Assembly: GCA_911810475.1 (NCBI GenBank)
Contig: OU461276.1
Location: forward strand, 3,163,501 to 3,227,500
DNA: 64,000 bases
Direction of reading: 5' to 3'
From: Candidatus Celerinatantimonas neptuna
GTDB lineage: Bacteria > Pseudomonadota > Gammaproteobacteria > Enterobacterales > Celerinatantimonadaceae
The position numbers and the translations under genes are program-made. This document shows, one piece after another, positions 8,503 to 23,409 of this stretch (position 1 is its first letter; the number at the start of each line of letters is the position of its first letter). Under the pieces are notes generated by a model. That model was given only the letters and a program-made list of their open reading frames with translations, was not told where the DNA came from and did not search any database.

Positions 8503-9285
8503 TTAAACGGTTTGTTTCTTTTGCAGTAATGACTGGCATTGCTTTAGATACTTTTGACGTAATTGTTGGGTTGTTTGTTCGAGCCAGATCCGGTCACTGA
8601 TTTGAATGTTATTTTGGGGTAAAAAATACATCCGTAGCATGTCTATGTCGTGAATTGCTCCGAGATAGTGGCCCAGCTGTTTAAATTGTTGATCTTTTTG
8701 ACCCTGTTTATGAATTAGCTCTCTTTGGTAACACCATTGTTTGATCTGCTTTCGGCAAGTATGGAGTGTTTCAGGTTTTGAGGACTCAATGGCCTTTAGA
8801 GACTGCCTTTTTAATTTAGGGTACGTTTTGCGAAGTAATTGATGCGTGTTTTCGAGTGTTGTCTGTTCGGGCCATGTAAGATGGTGGATTCCTTTTTTGA
8901 TCGCATTCCATTTTTTGTTGATTTGCTCCCAGTTACAGGGGGATGATTTTGTGGGATTCAAGTGTTGGGTTAATGACTTAAAACTAACTGAAGGGGTAAT
9001 CTGATTCAGTTGGGTCAGCAGCGCTAGCATGACGGCTGTATCGCGAGATTGAGCCAGAGCATTTGCTAATTCACGGCAATTTTTTTGGAGTTTTTTTGTT
9101 TTTTGAGAATGAACTGATAAATCGTGGCGATGGAGTGCTAGTGCGGCTTGTTGGCGTTTCATACACACTCTTAACTGATGGATGACTTCATCATTTGTAC
9201 TTTGCGACTGGATAGGCCTGGCTTCGTCCAGCCATGTCAGCAACGTGTTTTTAATTGGGTTCCTTGTTTGTTTGGTATGATGCAT
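8503..9285 (-). CDS. CHAD-domain protein
   Basis: 260 residues, basic, all-helical and without a signal peptide. CHAD (conserved histidine alpha-helical domain) features are visible: DEVIHQLRVCMKRQQAALAL near the N-terminus, LANALAQSRDTAVMLALL, LHTCRKQIKQWCYQRELI and KQLGHYLGAIHDIDML near the C-terminus, with the expected His, Arg and Lys positions. CHAD domains bind inorganic polyphosphate and are usually cytoplasmic or granule-associated. There is no CYTH (triphosphatase) domain, so it is a stand-alone CHAD. It begins 13 bp after the M50/HlyD fusion gene and precedes the three Bug genes, within one operon. Its link to export is unexplained. Confidence 0.82.
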   Translation of the reverse strand: MHHTKQTRNPIKNTLLTWLDEARPIQSQSTNDEVIHQLRVCMKRQQAALALHRHDLSVHSQKTKKLQKNCRELANALAQSRDTAVMLALLTQLNQITPSVSFKSLTQHLNPTKSSPCNWEQINKKWNAIKKGIHHLTWPEQTTLENTHQLLRKTYPKLKRQSLKAIESSKPETLHTCRKQIKQWCYQRELIHKQGQKDQQFKQLGHYLGAIHDIDMLRMYFLPQNNIQISDRIWLEQTTQQLRQKYLKQCQSLLQKKQTV

Positions 9286-9298
9286 AGGAACGACCTTT

Positions 9299-11371
9299 TT
9301 ATTGACCTAGTTCCTGAACAAATACTCGCCACAGCTTATCTCTTGCAAGTCCGGCAAGGCTTCGTGGTTGCAGGGGAATGTCTATAACACCTAGCTGAGC
9401 CTGATGTTCGATTGTTTTCCCTGGCATGATTTGGGTACGGATTCGATGCATAGCAATAATGGGTTCAGGACGTTGATTTTTGTTCAGACGGGTTGGGAGC
9501 GGACCTCCAAAACTGCTTGCTAGTTCATATGGGGTAATAGATGTCGATGCGGTTGTGTCGATAAAAATGGCGTCAGTTTTCATCGATGGTATGGCCAGAT
9601 TATCAGGAATAAATGTTCCGGATATTCCTGATGGTACTCGTTCTAGTAAAGATTCATCAATGTAAGCGGTTAATTGTTGTTTGTGTCCGATAAGCAGTCG
9701 CCCGAGGGTTTGATCGGGGCGAAACCATTGCCCAACGGCTAAATTAGGTGGAATATCGGTTAGATAAGCTGTTTCGGGAGAGCGCCATTGTAGTTGTTTT
9801 TGGCGTTCACGCAGGCCTTTTAGATCGGCTTTAGCCTGGATTAACTGGCGTTTTAATGATTGGGTCGCTTCTCTTTCTTCGATTGAGCTTCCAATTCGGT
9901 TGACCCGCTTTGTTAAGAGATTAATTCGCAGATTGGTTTCTTTAATTTGTTGTTCCAGTTTGGGAGAGCGAAATGAGAACAGTAATTGCCCAGCCTGAAT
10001 ATGACCGTCTTTTTTTACATAGATCCTGGTCAATTTTGCATCTGCTGGAACATGAATACTGATTTGATGTTGCCAGCTCATCAAGGCGGGGATGAGTGTG
10101 CTGCGATTAAAAGGGAACAGAAATAGAGTCAATAGAGCGATGGTTAAAATTGCCAGGACGAGTTTGCGTTTACCTGAAGCATTGCGGCTTAAGTGATAGC
10201 TGTCTTTAACTAATTTGATCATAGGAATAACCAATGAGTGAGCAAGCATATAGGCAAAAATTAAGATACCGATAGTGGGGGTAAATAAACGGTAGGCAAA
10301 ATAACCTATCCCAGTCAGTAATGCGACCCGGTAGCACCAGACTAAAATACCGTATCCGGTCATTAATTTTGCACGTAAAGGTTTCAGTGATTCAGGGGGC
10401 GGTAATGTTCGTTTTCCCCAGATTAGCCGGCGTAACCAATAACGGCTGAGCGCTAATGAGCGGGGGTGAAGATTGGCAATATTGAACGCATCGCTGACAA
10501 AATAGTACCCATCGAACCGGGCCAGTGGATTGATATTGATAATGATTGATACAACCCAGGCGGTTGTGGCGATGACAAAACAAACTGAACGCAGGATACC
10601 TTCAGGTAAAATAGCCCATAGGAAAGTCGCCATACCTGCGATGAGCATTTCAGTTAAGACGCCACCGGCGGCTATCCACATGCGTTGGCGATTGTTGGCT
10701 ACACGGGCGGAATCGGTGAGTTCTGTATAAAACATGGGGATGCCCATAAATATAGCAATACCAATTTTCCCGACATAGCATCCTAAGCTATAAGCCATAT
10801 AAGCGTGGCCTATTTCGTGAAAGATCTTAAGGCCAATTAGTGCCAGCGCAAATGTGATGAGGCTGCTGACAGATGTGAATTGGGTAAATGTCAATAAGAA
10901 ACTATCCCATTGCCTTGCCACTAAGTAGAGTCCGACGATGGTGATAAGTCCCCATCCCCACCAAAGCCCGTGGCTTTCTTTTAAAACCGGGCGGATGAGT
11001 TTCAACAAAGGCTTCGGGTCCCAAATGGGAAGCTGAAATATTTGAGGTTGTTTAAGCAGGTTTTTCAGGTGCCATTTTGCATGATGTTGCTCAGGCGCGT
11101 AGCAAAGCTGCTGTTGAACGATAAATTTGAGCACTTCTGTGAGATGCGTATCGCTGACTGATTGATGGTCTTTCGCAAGTTTTTCTTTTAGCTCACCGAT
11201 GGTGTGGCAATCGGGGTGATTGAGTAGAGCCAGATCTGCTGCATCGATGAGAAAATAGCGGTGTTGAACCGGATCATAGATTTGCCATCCGGGGCGCCCG
11301 TTGATTAACTGGCTGCGATTGAGTGTGAGTTCCTGACGCAGACGAGGGAGTTTATCATCGGCAGTAAACAT
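9299..11371 (-). CDS. PqqD-like / M50 metalloprotease / HlyD fusion membrane protein
   Basis: 690 residues. Residues 1-95 resemble the PqqD-like peptide-binding domain found in RiPP and export systems (GWQIYDPVQHRYFLIDAAD). Residues 135-300 are multi-spanning and carry the site-2-protease signature: HEIGH at 185-189 and NPLARFDGYY at 281-290, with Asp287 as the likely third zinc ligand. More membrane spans follow to about residue 430. Then comes a HlyD-type periplasmic adaptor part: a biotinyl/lipoyl-like half (HVPADAKLTRIYVKKDG), a coiled coil (about 475-545) and a second lipoyl-like half. The two catalytic motifs look intact. The gene is 4 bp downstream of the GAF-HlyD gene. Proteins of this build occur near TolC/HlyD sets in other proteobacteria; substrate and mechanism are not known to me. 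Confidence 0.85.
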   Translation of the reverse strand: MFTADDKLPRLRQELTLNRSQLINGRPGWQIYDPVQHRYFLIDAADLALLNHPDCHTIGELKEKLAKDHQSVSDTHLTEVLKFIVQQQLCYAPEQHHAKWHLKNLLKQPQIFQLPIWDPKPLLKLIRPVLKESHGLWWGWGLITIVGLYLVARQWDSFLLTFTQFTSVSSLITFALALIGLKIFHEIGHAYMAYSLGCYVGKIGIAIFMGIPMFYTELTDSARVANNRQRMWIAAGGVLTEMLIAGMATFLWAILPEGILRSVCFVIATTAWVVSIIININPLARFDGYYFVSDAFNIANLHPRSLALSRYWLRRLIWGKRTLPPPESLKPLRAKLMTGYGILVWCYRVALLTGIGYFAYRLFTPTIGILIFAYMLAHSLVIPMIKLVKDSYHLSRNASGKRKLVLAILTIALLTLFLFPFNRSTLIPALMSWQHQISIHVPADAKLTRIYVKKDGHIQAGQLLFSFRSPKLEQQIKETNLRINLLTKRVNRIGSSIEEREATQSLKRQLIQAKADLKGLRERQKQLQWRSPETAYLTDIPPNLAVGQWFRPDQTLGRLLIGHKQQLTAYIDESLLERVPSGISGTFIPDNLAIPSMKTDAIFIDTTASTSITPYELASSFGGPLPTRLNKNQRPEPIIAMHRIRTQIMPGKTIEHQAQLGVIDIPLQPRSLAGLARDKLWRVFVQELGQ

Positions 11372-11375
11372 GAGC

Positions 11376-12713
11376 TTAAACTCCTAACCATTGCCGGGCT
11401 GTACTAATCGGGCGATGTAACAACTGGTACCACAAGAAAACCTTTTCGGCGTTAATTCGTGCGCTTCCCTGAGCTCCGATTCGGGGTGTTTGATTCGCAT
11501 TAATGGGTTGGGCAATTAGTTTATAAAAACTGATGCCATTTTCGTGTTCCGCCGTGTAGCTATATGATGTGAGTCTGGCGGGGATGCCACCTAATGGTGC
11601 ACTTTCCAGATAGATCTGAACTGATTGACCAACATGCAGAGGAATGGCATTACCACTGGATAGTTTGATTTGATACTGAATATGTTTAGGGTCGGCAACT
11701 TCCATAATTTGTTCGCCGACCCGCACGGCCCGACCTTCCCAGTCTTGTTTGTCGGTATAGATAGCAATGCCTTTTGAAGGGGCCTTGATTAAACTATGTT
11801 CTAAACGTTCTTTGGCATATTTATAATGTGCCTGAGCGAGCTGAAATTCAGCTTGCCGAATGGGTAGGTCGTGAATGGCCTGGCGTTGTTTGAAGGCCAG
11901 TGCATTGGTCTGATGATATTTCGCTTTGGCAACTTTAAGTTGTTCCTGGGCGAGAATGGCTTCGTTACGAAGCTCCAAATCTTCAAATTGAATTAAAGGT
12001 TGTTCAGCATGTACATCGCTATTGGGAAGTACAAGAATTTGTTTGATGACACCATCCATCGGTGCTGTCAGGCGAGCCGGATTTTTAGCAATAACCGTTA
12101 CGGGGGCCATGACATTAAGATGTACAGGGATAAAGCCAATAGCAATGATGATGACAGGAATAGCCCACAACCAATATCGGGATATCGGTAATCCCCAGCT
12201 GAGTCTTTGTCGTTTGTCCAGCGCTAGCCACGCGTGTTGATAAGTGGTACAGATTCGCTCTAATAACATTTGCTCTTGCTGATTAAATGGTTTGTCATGG
12301 CGGGCATAGAGTAAACCGGCTTCTACTTTGTTTTTGACTTTGATAGGGAGCCAGATAAGGTAGCGAAAAGGATAGTGTTCAAATTGGTCGGCTGTATTTT
12401 CAAATAGATCTGATATTTGATTTTGGTCGAGAGACTTTTTGTTCAACCATTTTTTGAGCTCAATCAGTAAAGGGGATTGTTCTTCAACCTGATTCAGATC
12501 TGAAATTTGAGTGATTGCCATTTTCCCTGATAGATAATGCCGTTGCCAGACAAATCCCTGTTGGAATGAAGCGAGCTCTCTTGGTGCCGTTGCCATATGG
12601 GCTTTTAGCTCTGCTACTGTTTTTATGGCACGAACCTTAGCTTCAAACTGGAGTAACCGTAATGCCGATTCAGCCAGGTTTTTATATTGATTGTCCGACT
12701 GTGAGGTCTCCAT
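11376..12713 (-). CDS. HlyD-family adaptor with N-terminal cytoplasmic GAF-like domain
   Basis: 445 residues. Residues 1-175 are soluble and GAF-like (FRYLIWLPIKVKNKVEAGLL, FNQQEQMLLERICTTYQHAW). One membrane span follows at about 183-203 (YWLWAIPVIIIAIGFIPVHL). The rest is a periplasmic membrane-fusion protein: lipoyl half (APVTVIAKNPARLTAPMDGV), coiled coil rich in Gln, Ala and Lys (about 250-310), second lipoyl half (IKAPSKGIAIYTDKQDWEGR), and a beta barrel (QIKLSSGNAIPLHVGQSVQI). Ordinary HlyD proteins have only a short cytoplasmic tail, so the GAF-like part suggests a cytoplasmic sensing or docking role. It lies 2 bp after the smaller HlyD gene. Confidence 0.84.
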   Translation of the reverse strand: METSQSDNQYKNLAESALRLLQFEAKVRAIKTVAELKAHMATAPRELASFQQGFVWQRHYLSGKMAITQISDLNQVEEQSPLLIELKKWLNKKSLDQNQISDLFENTADQFEHYPFRYLIWLPIKVKNKVEAGLLYARHDKPFNQQEQMLLERICTTYQHAWLALDKRQRLSWGLPISRYWLWAIPVIIIAIGFIPVHLNVMAPVTVIAKNPARLTAPMDGVIKQILVLPNSDVHAEQPLIQFEDLELRNEAILAQEQLKVAKAKYHQTNALAFKQRQAIHDLPIRQAEFQLAQAHYKYAKERLEHSLIKAPSKGIAIYTDKQDWEGRAVRVGEQIMEVADPKHIQYQIKLSSGNAIPLHVGQSVQIYLESAPLGGIPARLTSYSYTAEHENGISFYKLIAQPINANQTPRIGAQGSARINAEKVFLWYQLLHRPISTARQWLGV

Positions 12714-12715
12714 GA

Positions 12716-13477
12716 TTATTCCTTTTGATCTGGATGAAATTGAGCATGACCGCTCATTCCTGGATATAGCGTGCTGTGAGTCGGTATATTTTGAAGCCGG
12801 CCGAATACATGAATGGTTTGACTGACTGCATCAACTTGTGGTGAAAGGTATTGGACTTTGCCTTTGACTGATGTCTTGGTTTCATCGATGGTAAATGTAA
12901 AAGGGGTATCGACTTTAAGCCAGTTAAGCCAATGCGATGGAACAATAAAGTCAATTTGCAGTGCACTTGGGTCGATGATATCAATCAGCTCCTGACCGGC
13001 TGCAACTGCTTCGTAGCGGGAAATCAGGGTTTGCTGCACGATCCCATCAAATGGTGCACTAATCTGGCAGTGATTGACCTTGATCTGTAATGTTTTTGCT
13101 TGGGCAACAGCCTGATTATATTCCGCTTCTGATTTAAGAAGTTCATATCGTCCGACTGATTTAAAGCGGTTGAGTTCTTTGTTGATTGCCCAAGCATTTC
13201 GCTTAATTGCAATCTCTTCACTGGAGGCTGTTAGTTGAGCTTTGGGGAGCTCGCAGTCAAACTGAATCAGTAAATCTCCTTTATGAAAGCGCATGCCTTC
13301 TTTATAAGGAAGTCTGGTGACTTTTGCAGCTAACTCAGATGATAAAATTGCATGGTGAAGGGAGTGTAAAATACCTCTGGCCTGATAGGTTGCAGCTTGT
13401 GTATAGAAAAGCCCGCTGCTCAAGATGAATAATGTGGCTCCTGAAAGGAATTGTTTAATGATTAGACTGTTCCTCAT
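12716..13477 (-). CDS. HlyD/RND-type periplasmic adaptor
   Basis: 253 residues from the ATG at 13475-13477, which overlaps the stop of the TolC-like gene as ATGA. MRNSLIIKQFLSGATLFILS forms a signal peptide or anchor, cleaved perhaps after TQA. Typical membrane-fusion elements follow: the first lipoyl half (AAKVTRLPYKEGMRFHKGDL), a short helical hairpin (about 95-140), the second half (ISAPFDGIVQQTLISRYEAV), and a beta-barrel domain ending PGMSGHAQFHP. An upstream in-frame ATG at 13535 would add 20 residues inside the TolC-like gene and is less likely. It should bridge the inner-membrane components and the outer-membrane channel encoded immediately upstream. Confidence 0.85.
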   Translation of the reverse strand: MRNSLIIKQFLSGATLFILSSGLFYTQAATYQARGILHSLHHAILSSELAAKVTRLPYKEGMRFHKGDLLIQFDCELPKAQLTASSEEIAIKRNAWAINKELNRFKSVGRYELLKSEAEYNQAVAQAKTLQIKVNHCQISAPFDGIVQQTLISRYEAVAAGQELIDIIDPSALQIDFIVPSHWLNWLKVDTPFTFTIDETKTSVKGKVQYLSPQVDAVSQTIHVFGRLQNIPTHSTLYPGMSGHAQFHPDQKE

Positions 13478-14999
13478 TGAGAGCGCTCCTGAGGCTGATA
13501 ACTGATTGTCGGTAAGGATGCTAATTCTTCGGTCCATTTTGTTTTAAGCGTATTGGCAAGTGTTTTGATATCACTATTTAATTTGATTTGGCGGCTAACG
13601 GTATCGATTCCCATAGATGCATATAGATTGGCATAAGCATTTTGTAAGTCCGCATACGCTGTATCATATTGGACCTCGTCTTCAATCGAGTTCATTTCTT
13701 CGCGAATAAGCTGATGCTGGCTGATCATATTGACTTTGTATTGAATACGGGTCAGAGCAAGGATTCGTTCTTGCACATCGTGGGCACGGCGAACGGTGTT
13801 TAGTTCTTGAGAGAGGCGTATAAAGCGTGCCCGGGAGATATAAACCTGGGTCATGATAGCCATAGTGAGTGCATCTTCACGGGCCTGAAGTACTTTGGAT
13901 TGAGCCTTAACGGTTGCTTTTTCAAGCGGATAGCGAAATAAATTCATAAGATCCCAACTGACTTGCAGTGATCCTTCATACCAATTGCTATTATAAAGAT
14001 AGCTGTTCGAATCATAATTAAAGCCCAAAATAGCTTTGACACTTGGTAAATTTTTAATAAATATTTTGTTAAGTTCTTCTTTATTGATCCGTTTACGATA
14101 GAGTGATTCCCGAAGTTCTGGGCGGAATTTGAGGCCGAGCAACACCATTTGTTCGGCTGAGCCGGGCAATTCTGGGACGAGATCTGTCCGGTTAGGAAGA
14201 ACCAGTTTAAACTGGGCATTCGGGCGAACATTCATTAGAGCGGCTAATTGTTTTTTTGCGAGCAGTAGCTCGCGTTGCATTCGTTGAACCCGCCTTTGAA
14301 TTTGCAGTAAGTCGCGTTGGTAAATTAGTACCTGAAGCGGGGAAACCCGACGACGTCTTTCGAGCTGTTCCGCTTCAAGTAGCGCAACCTGGGCTTGTGA
14401 CTCTAGTTTAACGAGTTTTTTATGCGTTCTGTCAGCACTGACTGCCCGCCAGTAGACGGTGCGAACATCTTCGAGAATACGATTAATGACTTTGCGTTCA
14501 CGTTCAGTAGCAATTAATTGCTGATTATGGTTTTGTTTACTTTGTACATATGAAAATCCAAAATCGAGAATATCCCAACTGGCCGTTAAATCACCCGTAT
14601 TACTATCTCTGTCACTTGAAGTCGATGATTGCAGTGATTCGGTGCCATCTAGCAGCGAACGGCTGCTAGAGCCTGCATCGTTGCTTCGTTGACGTCTGGA
14701 TAATGAGGCTACAACTTGTGGCAGCATACCGGTTTGACTGAGCTCATATTGAGCAAGACGGAAGGACTCTTCCATGAATTCGATGCGTTTATCTAAGTTA
14801 TATTTAAGCGCACGGGCCATCGCTTCATAGAGTGAAATTGGTGCGGTAATAGGTTCTTCGTCAGCGATGATCTTTTCGATTCGCTGATTGGAGTCATAAG
14901 CAATCTTATCAAAATTCACGCCTTTGTAAGTGACGGTACATCCTGCCAATAGACTCGCAGTCAGTACACTCATACACCTGGCGAAACAACACCTTTGGA

Positions 15000-15003
<4 letters not shown>
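13474..15003 (-). CDS. TolC-family outer-membrane efflux lipoprotein
   Basis: 509 residues. A lipoprotein signal with lipobox LLAGC ends near residue 22. The rest has the duplicated helical pattern of outer-membrane factors: two long coiled-coil halves (about 150-260 and 360-480), IPDEX-like basic helices, and NVRPNAQFKLVLPN between the halves. The protein would trimerise into an outer-membrane and periplasmic channel. Its ATG overlaps the stop of the repetitive surface protein (ATGA) and its own stop overlaps the next HlyD start, so the three are translationally coupled. A dedicated TolC next to a giant repetitive protein resembles type 1 adhesin secretion loci such as lap or bap, but here no ABC transporter follows. 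Confidence 0.87.
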
Positions 15004-20852
<5,849 letters not shown>

Positions 20853-21056
20853 CAGAATATACCCCAAAATACAACCATCCAACATAAGTGTAGGAAGTGA
20901 TGGCGGGTCCTGGTGGTTTTTTATATGCGTGTTACAACTGTGTGTATCTCTTGTTTTTATATTGTTTCTGATGTGCGTGTTTCAAAAGTAGAGATGCTCT
21001 GATTAAGTGACTTTTGTTTGGGGCTATTGCATTGATTTATTAAGGAGCGTTGTTTT

Positions 21057-21391
21057 ATGGTTGTCCTTTCTTATTGGAAAACGCAATATTATTTACCAGG
21101 TGGAAAGTGAGAAGCAGGAGAAAGTGATAAGGATGATTTACTTCGTGAAATACAAGTGGCATTAAGCCTTTCATTATCCCAATTCATTGAGCTATGACGG
21201 GGTTTCCCGGGATCATGCTGATGGAAAATACAATGGGGTGGATGTGCTATCGGGCTGAAACAGAACAACATCCAGTGGTTAGTGCAGAAATTGAAGAGAT
21301 TGTCTGGATAAACAGCCAGAGGCGATCGCTGTGCTCAACTGCTGCGCGACAAGTATTAGACTGGCTTAAAGAGCAGGATCTGATTGATTAA
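21057..21391 (+). pseudogene. Nudix hydrolase pseudogene
   Basis: An ATG at 21057 follows a strong AAGGAG site. Translation gives MVVLSYWKTQYYLPGGK and then TGA (21105-21107), which interrupts the Nudix box: GGK-stop-EAGESDKDDLLREIQVALS. The catalytic REIxEE of the family is degraded to REIQVA. Another TGA follows near 21195-21199, and the frame then changes. The C-terminal part (EIEEIVWINSQRRSLCSTAA, VLDWLKEQDLID) is readable at 21194-21391 and is typical of small Nudix proteins. The gene has lost its active site and carries at least three lesions. Immediately at its stop codon lies the small inverted-repeat element 21388-21475. Confidence 0.82.
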
Positions 21392-21475
21392 ATAACCTCA
21401 GCGCAGGATATCTGACAGACCATAAAGCAACTGCTAGGGTGTGTTGACGTTTTATCCCGGGTTGAGGTTAAATAA
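21388..21475. mobile_element. Small MITE-like element with 8-bp direct repeats
   Basis: A 72-bp core at 21396-21467 begins CCTCAGCGCAGGATAT and ends, read from the other strand, CCTCAACCCGGGATAAAA. It is flanked by the perfect direct repeat TTAAATAA at 21388-21395 and 21468-21475. The left repeat contains the stop codon of the Nudix pseudogene. The ends match the larger element at 59811-60018. There is no coding capacity, so it would have to be moved by a transposase in trans. Confidence 0.68.
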
Positions 21476-21522
21476 GCATGAAGGTATATTTAATACACCC
21501 TCGTGACGTTTTGTCTCAATAA

Positions 21523-22068
21523 TTACAGGGCGGCTTGAATGGCCTGGATAATGCGCGCATCAGCAGGTGCAATATCTGGAGCAAAACGTCCAATCACTTT
21601 GCCTTCACGGCTGACTAAGAATTTTTCAAAGTTCCAGGTGATATCGGTATCGTTTTTGGGAGCGAATCCGAGTTCATCTAATTTTTTTTCTAATTCACTG
21701 TTGGGGTTACGTAGTGGATGGAGTTTTTCCTGGATTAGGGATTGGTAAAGCGGGTGGCGATTATCACCATTGACAGAAATTTTTTCGGCCATGGGAAAAT
21801 CAACACCATATGTTGCGCTGCAAAACGTTTCAATTTCAGCATTGCTGCCGGGTTCCTGCTCGGCAAAGTTATTGGCGGGGAAGCCGAGAATGACCAATCC
21901 TTTTTCTTTGTACTGATTATAAATTTTGACTAATTCTTCGTATTGTGGAGTCAGTCCACATTTGGATGCGACATTGACAATCAGTACAACTGAACCGGCA
22001 TATTCGTTAAGTGACGTTGATTGACCATTAATTTTATTAAATGGAATGGATTGGATAGATTGGCTCAT
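21523..22068 (-). CDS. Glutathione peroxidase family protein (thiol peroxidase)
   Basis: 181 residues. The peroxidatic Cys lies in NVASKCGLTPQYEELVKIY. The Gln of the active site is in LGFPANNFAEQEPGSNAEI, and the Trp-Asn pair is in DITWNFEKFLVSREGKVIGR. It uses Cys, not selenocysteine, so it is the bacterial BtuE/BsaA type that reduces hydroperoxides, usually with thioredoxin or glutathione. It is cytoplasmic with no signal peptide. It stands alone, with a gene-free region on each side. The ATG at 22066-22068 is preceded by AGGAACACTT. Confidence 0.92.
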   Translation of the reverse strand: MSQSIQSIPFNKINGQSTSLNEYAGSVVLIVNVASKCGLTPQYEELVKIYNQYKEKGLVILGFPANNFAEQEPGSNAEIETFCSATYGVDFPMAEKISVNGDNRHPLYQSLIQEKLHPLRNPNSELEKKLDELGFAPKNDTDITWNFEKFLVSREGKVIGRFAPDIAPADARIIQAIQAAL

Positions 22069-22514
22069 AAGTGTTCCTATTTGTCTCGATTCGATGTTTC
22101 ACGAAATGCCAAAATAACATTAATAATGCGACTTTGACATGGTTTGTTGAACTTTTTGTAAATAATTTTTAACAAAATTCGGTGGTGTTATCATGACTGT
22201 TAATCTCTGGACTATCAAACTTGATCCGACCTTTATTGCAGAGTAACTTAGCCATTTTCAGAGCGTTGATTTTTTAAGATATTTATCTAAGAGAAAGATC
22301 CTCCTAAATAGCCATGCGTTAGGATCAACTTGAATGTGGTGATTGAATACCAAACGCTGCTTTCAGGGTTCATTAAACGCGCTTGATATGAATAAAACTC
22401 AATCATAAAAGAATAATATCCCCTAACATAAACAGATTTTAGTTGATTTTTCAGGTTTGAGCTGTGCAGATTTTGAGAAATCAAGTATACTAATTTTCAC
22501 AAGGTATTAACAAT
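22069..22514. other. Gene-free stretch between gpx and fdhD
   Basis: About 445 bp holding the two divergent promoters. It is AT-rich, with no credible gene. Short open frames on the minus strand (22287-22484) have no family features. I see no clear inverted repeat or known operator. Confidence 0.35.
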
Positions 22515-23387
22515 ATGTCAACTCAGGATCAAGATGCTGTAGCGATTCGTCGTATCCATTTACAACGGGTCAAGCATGGCCTTATACATCAGCTTACGGA
22601 TGATGTTGTGGCAATTGAGGAACCTCTTCAAATTAGCCTGCAATGGTTTGATTCTGAATCGGGCCATTCAAAGCAGCGTGAATGGAGTATGACAATGCGA
22701 ACTCCTGGCCAGGATAAAGACTTGGTTAAAGGTCTATTACTTACCCAACAAGTGATTTCTTCATTGCAGGATGTCGAGTCGATCACCTATTTTGATGAAG
22801 ATAAACGTCACGCCGGAAACCACCTTTTAGTGATCCTTAAAGATCATATTCAGCCTGATTGGCAACTTTTAGAACGAAGTTATATCAGTCAGTCCAGTTG
22901 TGGTATCTGTGGTGTTACATCGATGCGTTCTTTGTGTTTGCGCCGTCCGGTCAATGTGGATCAACAGCCAGGCTGGTTGTCTGTCGACAGTATTTTGTCG
23001 ATGCCAGAACAACTAAAGGATGGACAAGGTCTGTTTGCTAAGACAGGTGCGATGCATGGTGCTGGCTATTGGGTCGATCATCAGCTGGTGTGTGTGGCTG
23101 AAGATGTGGGCCGACATAACGCGGTTGATAAATTGCTCGGGCAGATTTTTTCCTCTTCATTGTGGCGGCCTCAGGGGGTGCTTGTGTTAAGTGGGCGGGT
23201 GAGTTTTGAGTTGATGCAAAAGGCGATGATTGCAGGTATTGCCGTTATTGTATCAGTCGGGGCCCCTTCCAGCCTGGCCGTTGATATGGCTAAACAGTTT
23301 GATATGACACTGGTCGGTTTTATTAAAGGTGATCGCTTTAATATCTATAACGGGCACTGGCGGTTGCAATTGCCTTCTTCTACGTAG
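22515..23387 (+). CDS. fdhD: Formate dehydrogenase accessory sulfurtransferase FdhD
   Basis: 290 residues. FdhD carries sulfur from IscS to the molybdenum cofactor of formate dehydrogenases. Visible motifs are SQSSCGICGVTSM with the two essential Cys (CGIC), KTGAMHGAGYW, CVAEDVGRHNAVDKLLG, and SGRVSFELMQKAMIAGI followed by GAPSSLAVDMAKQF. It lies 22 bp upstream of a YdeP-type molybdoenzyme gene, forming a two-gene operon; this suggests that the accessory protein serves that enzyme. The start at 22515 has AGGT 11 nt upstream. Confidence 0.95.
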   Translation: MSTQDQDAVAIRRIHLQRVKHGLIHQLTDDVVAIEEPLQISLQWFDSESGHSKQREWSMTMRTPGQDKDLVKGLLLTQQVISSLQDVESITYFDEDKRHAGNHLLVILKDHIQPDWQLLERSYISQSSCGICGVTSMRSLCLRRPVNVDQQPGWLSVDSILSMPEQLKDGQGLFAKTGAMHGAGYWVDHQLVCVAEDVGRHNAVDKLLGQIFSSSLWRPQGVLVLSGRVSFELMQKAMIAGIAVIVSVGAPSSLAVDMAKQFDMTLVGFIKGDRFNIYNGHWRLQLPSST

Positions 23388-23409
23388 CAAAAGATAAAGG
23401 AAATAAGAG

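Noticed and set aside
22069-22514. Possible IS remnant between gpx and fdhD
   Set aside because: Some coding-like patches appear, but no transposase motif or paired terminal repeats could be identified.
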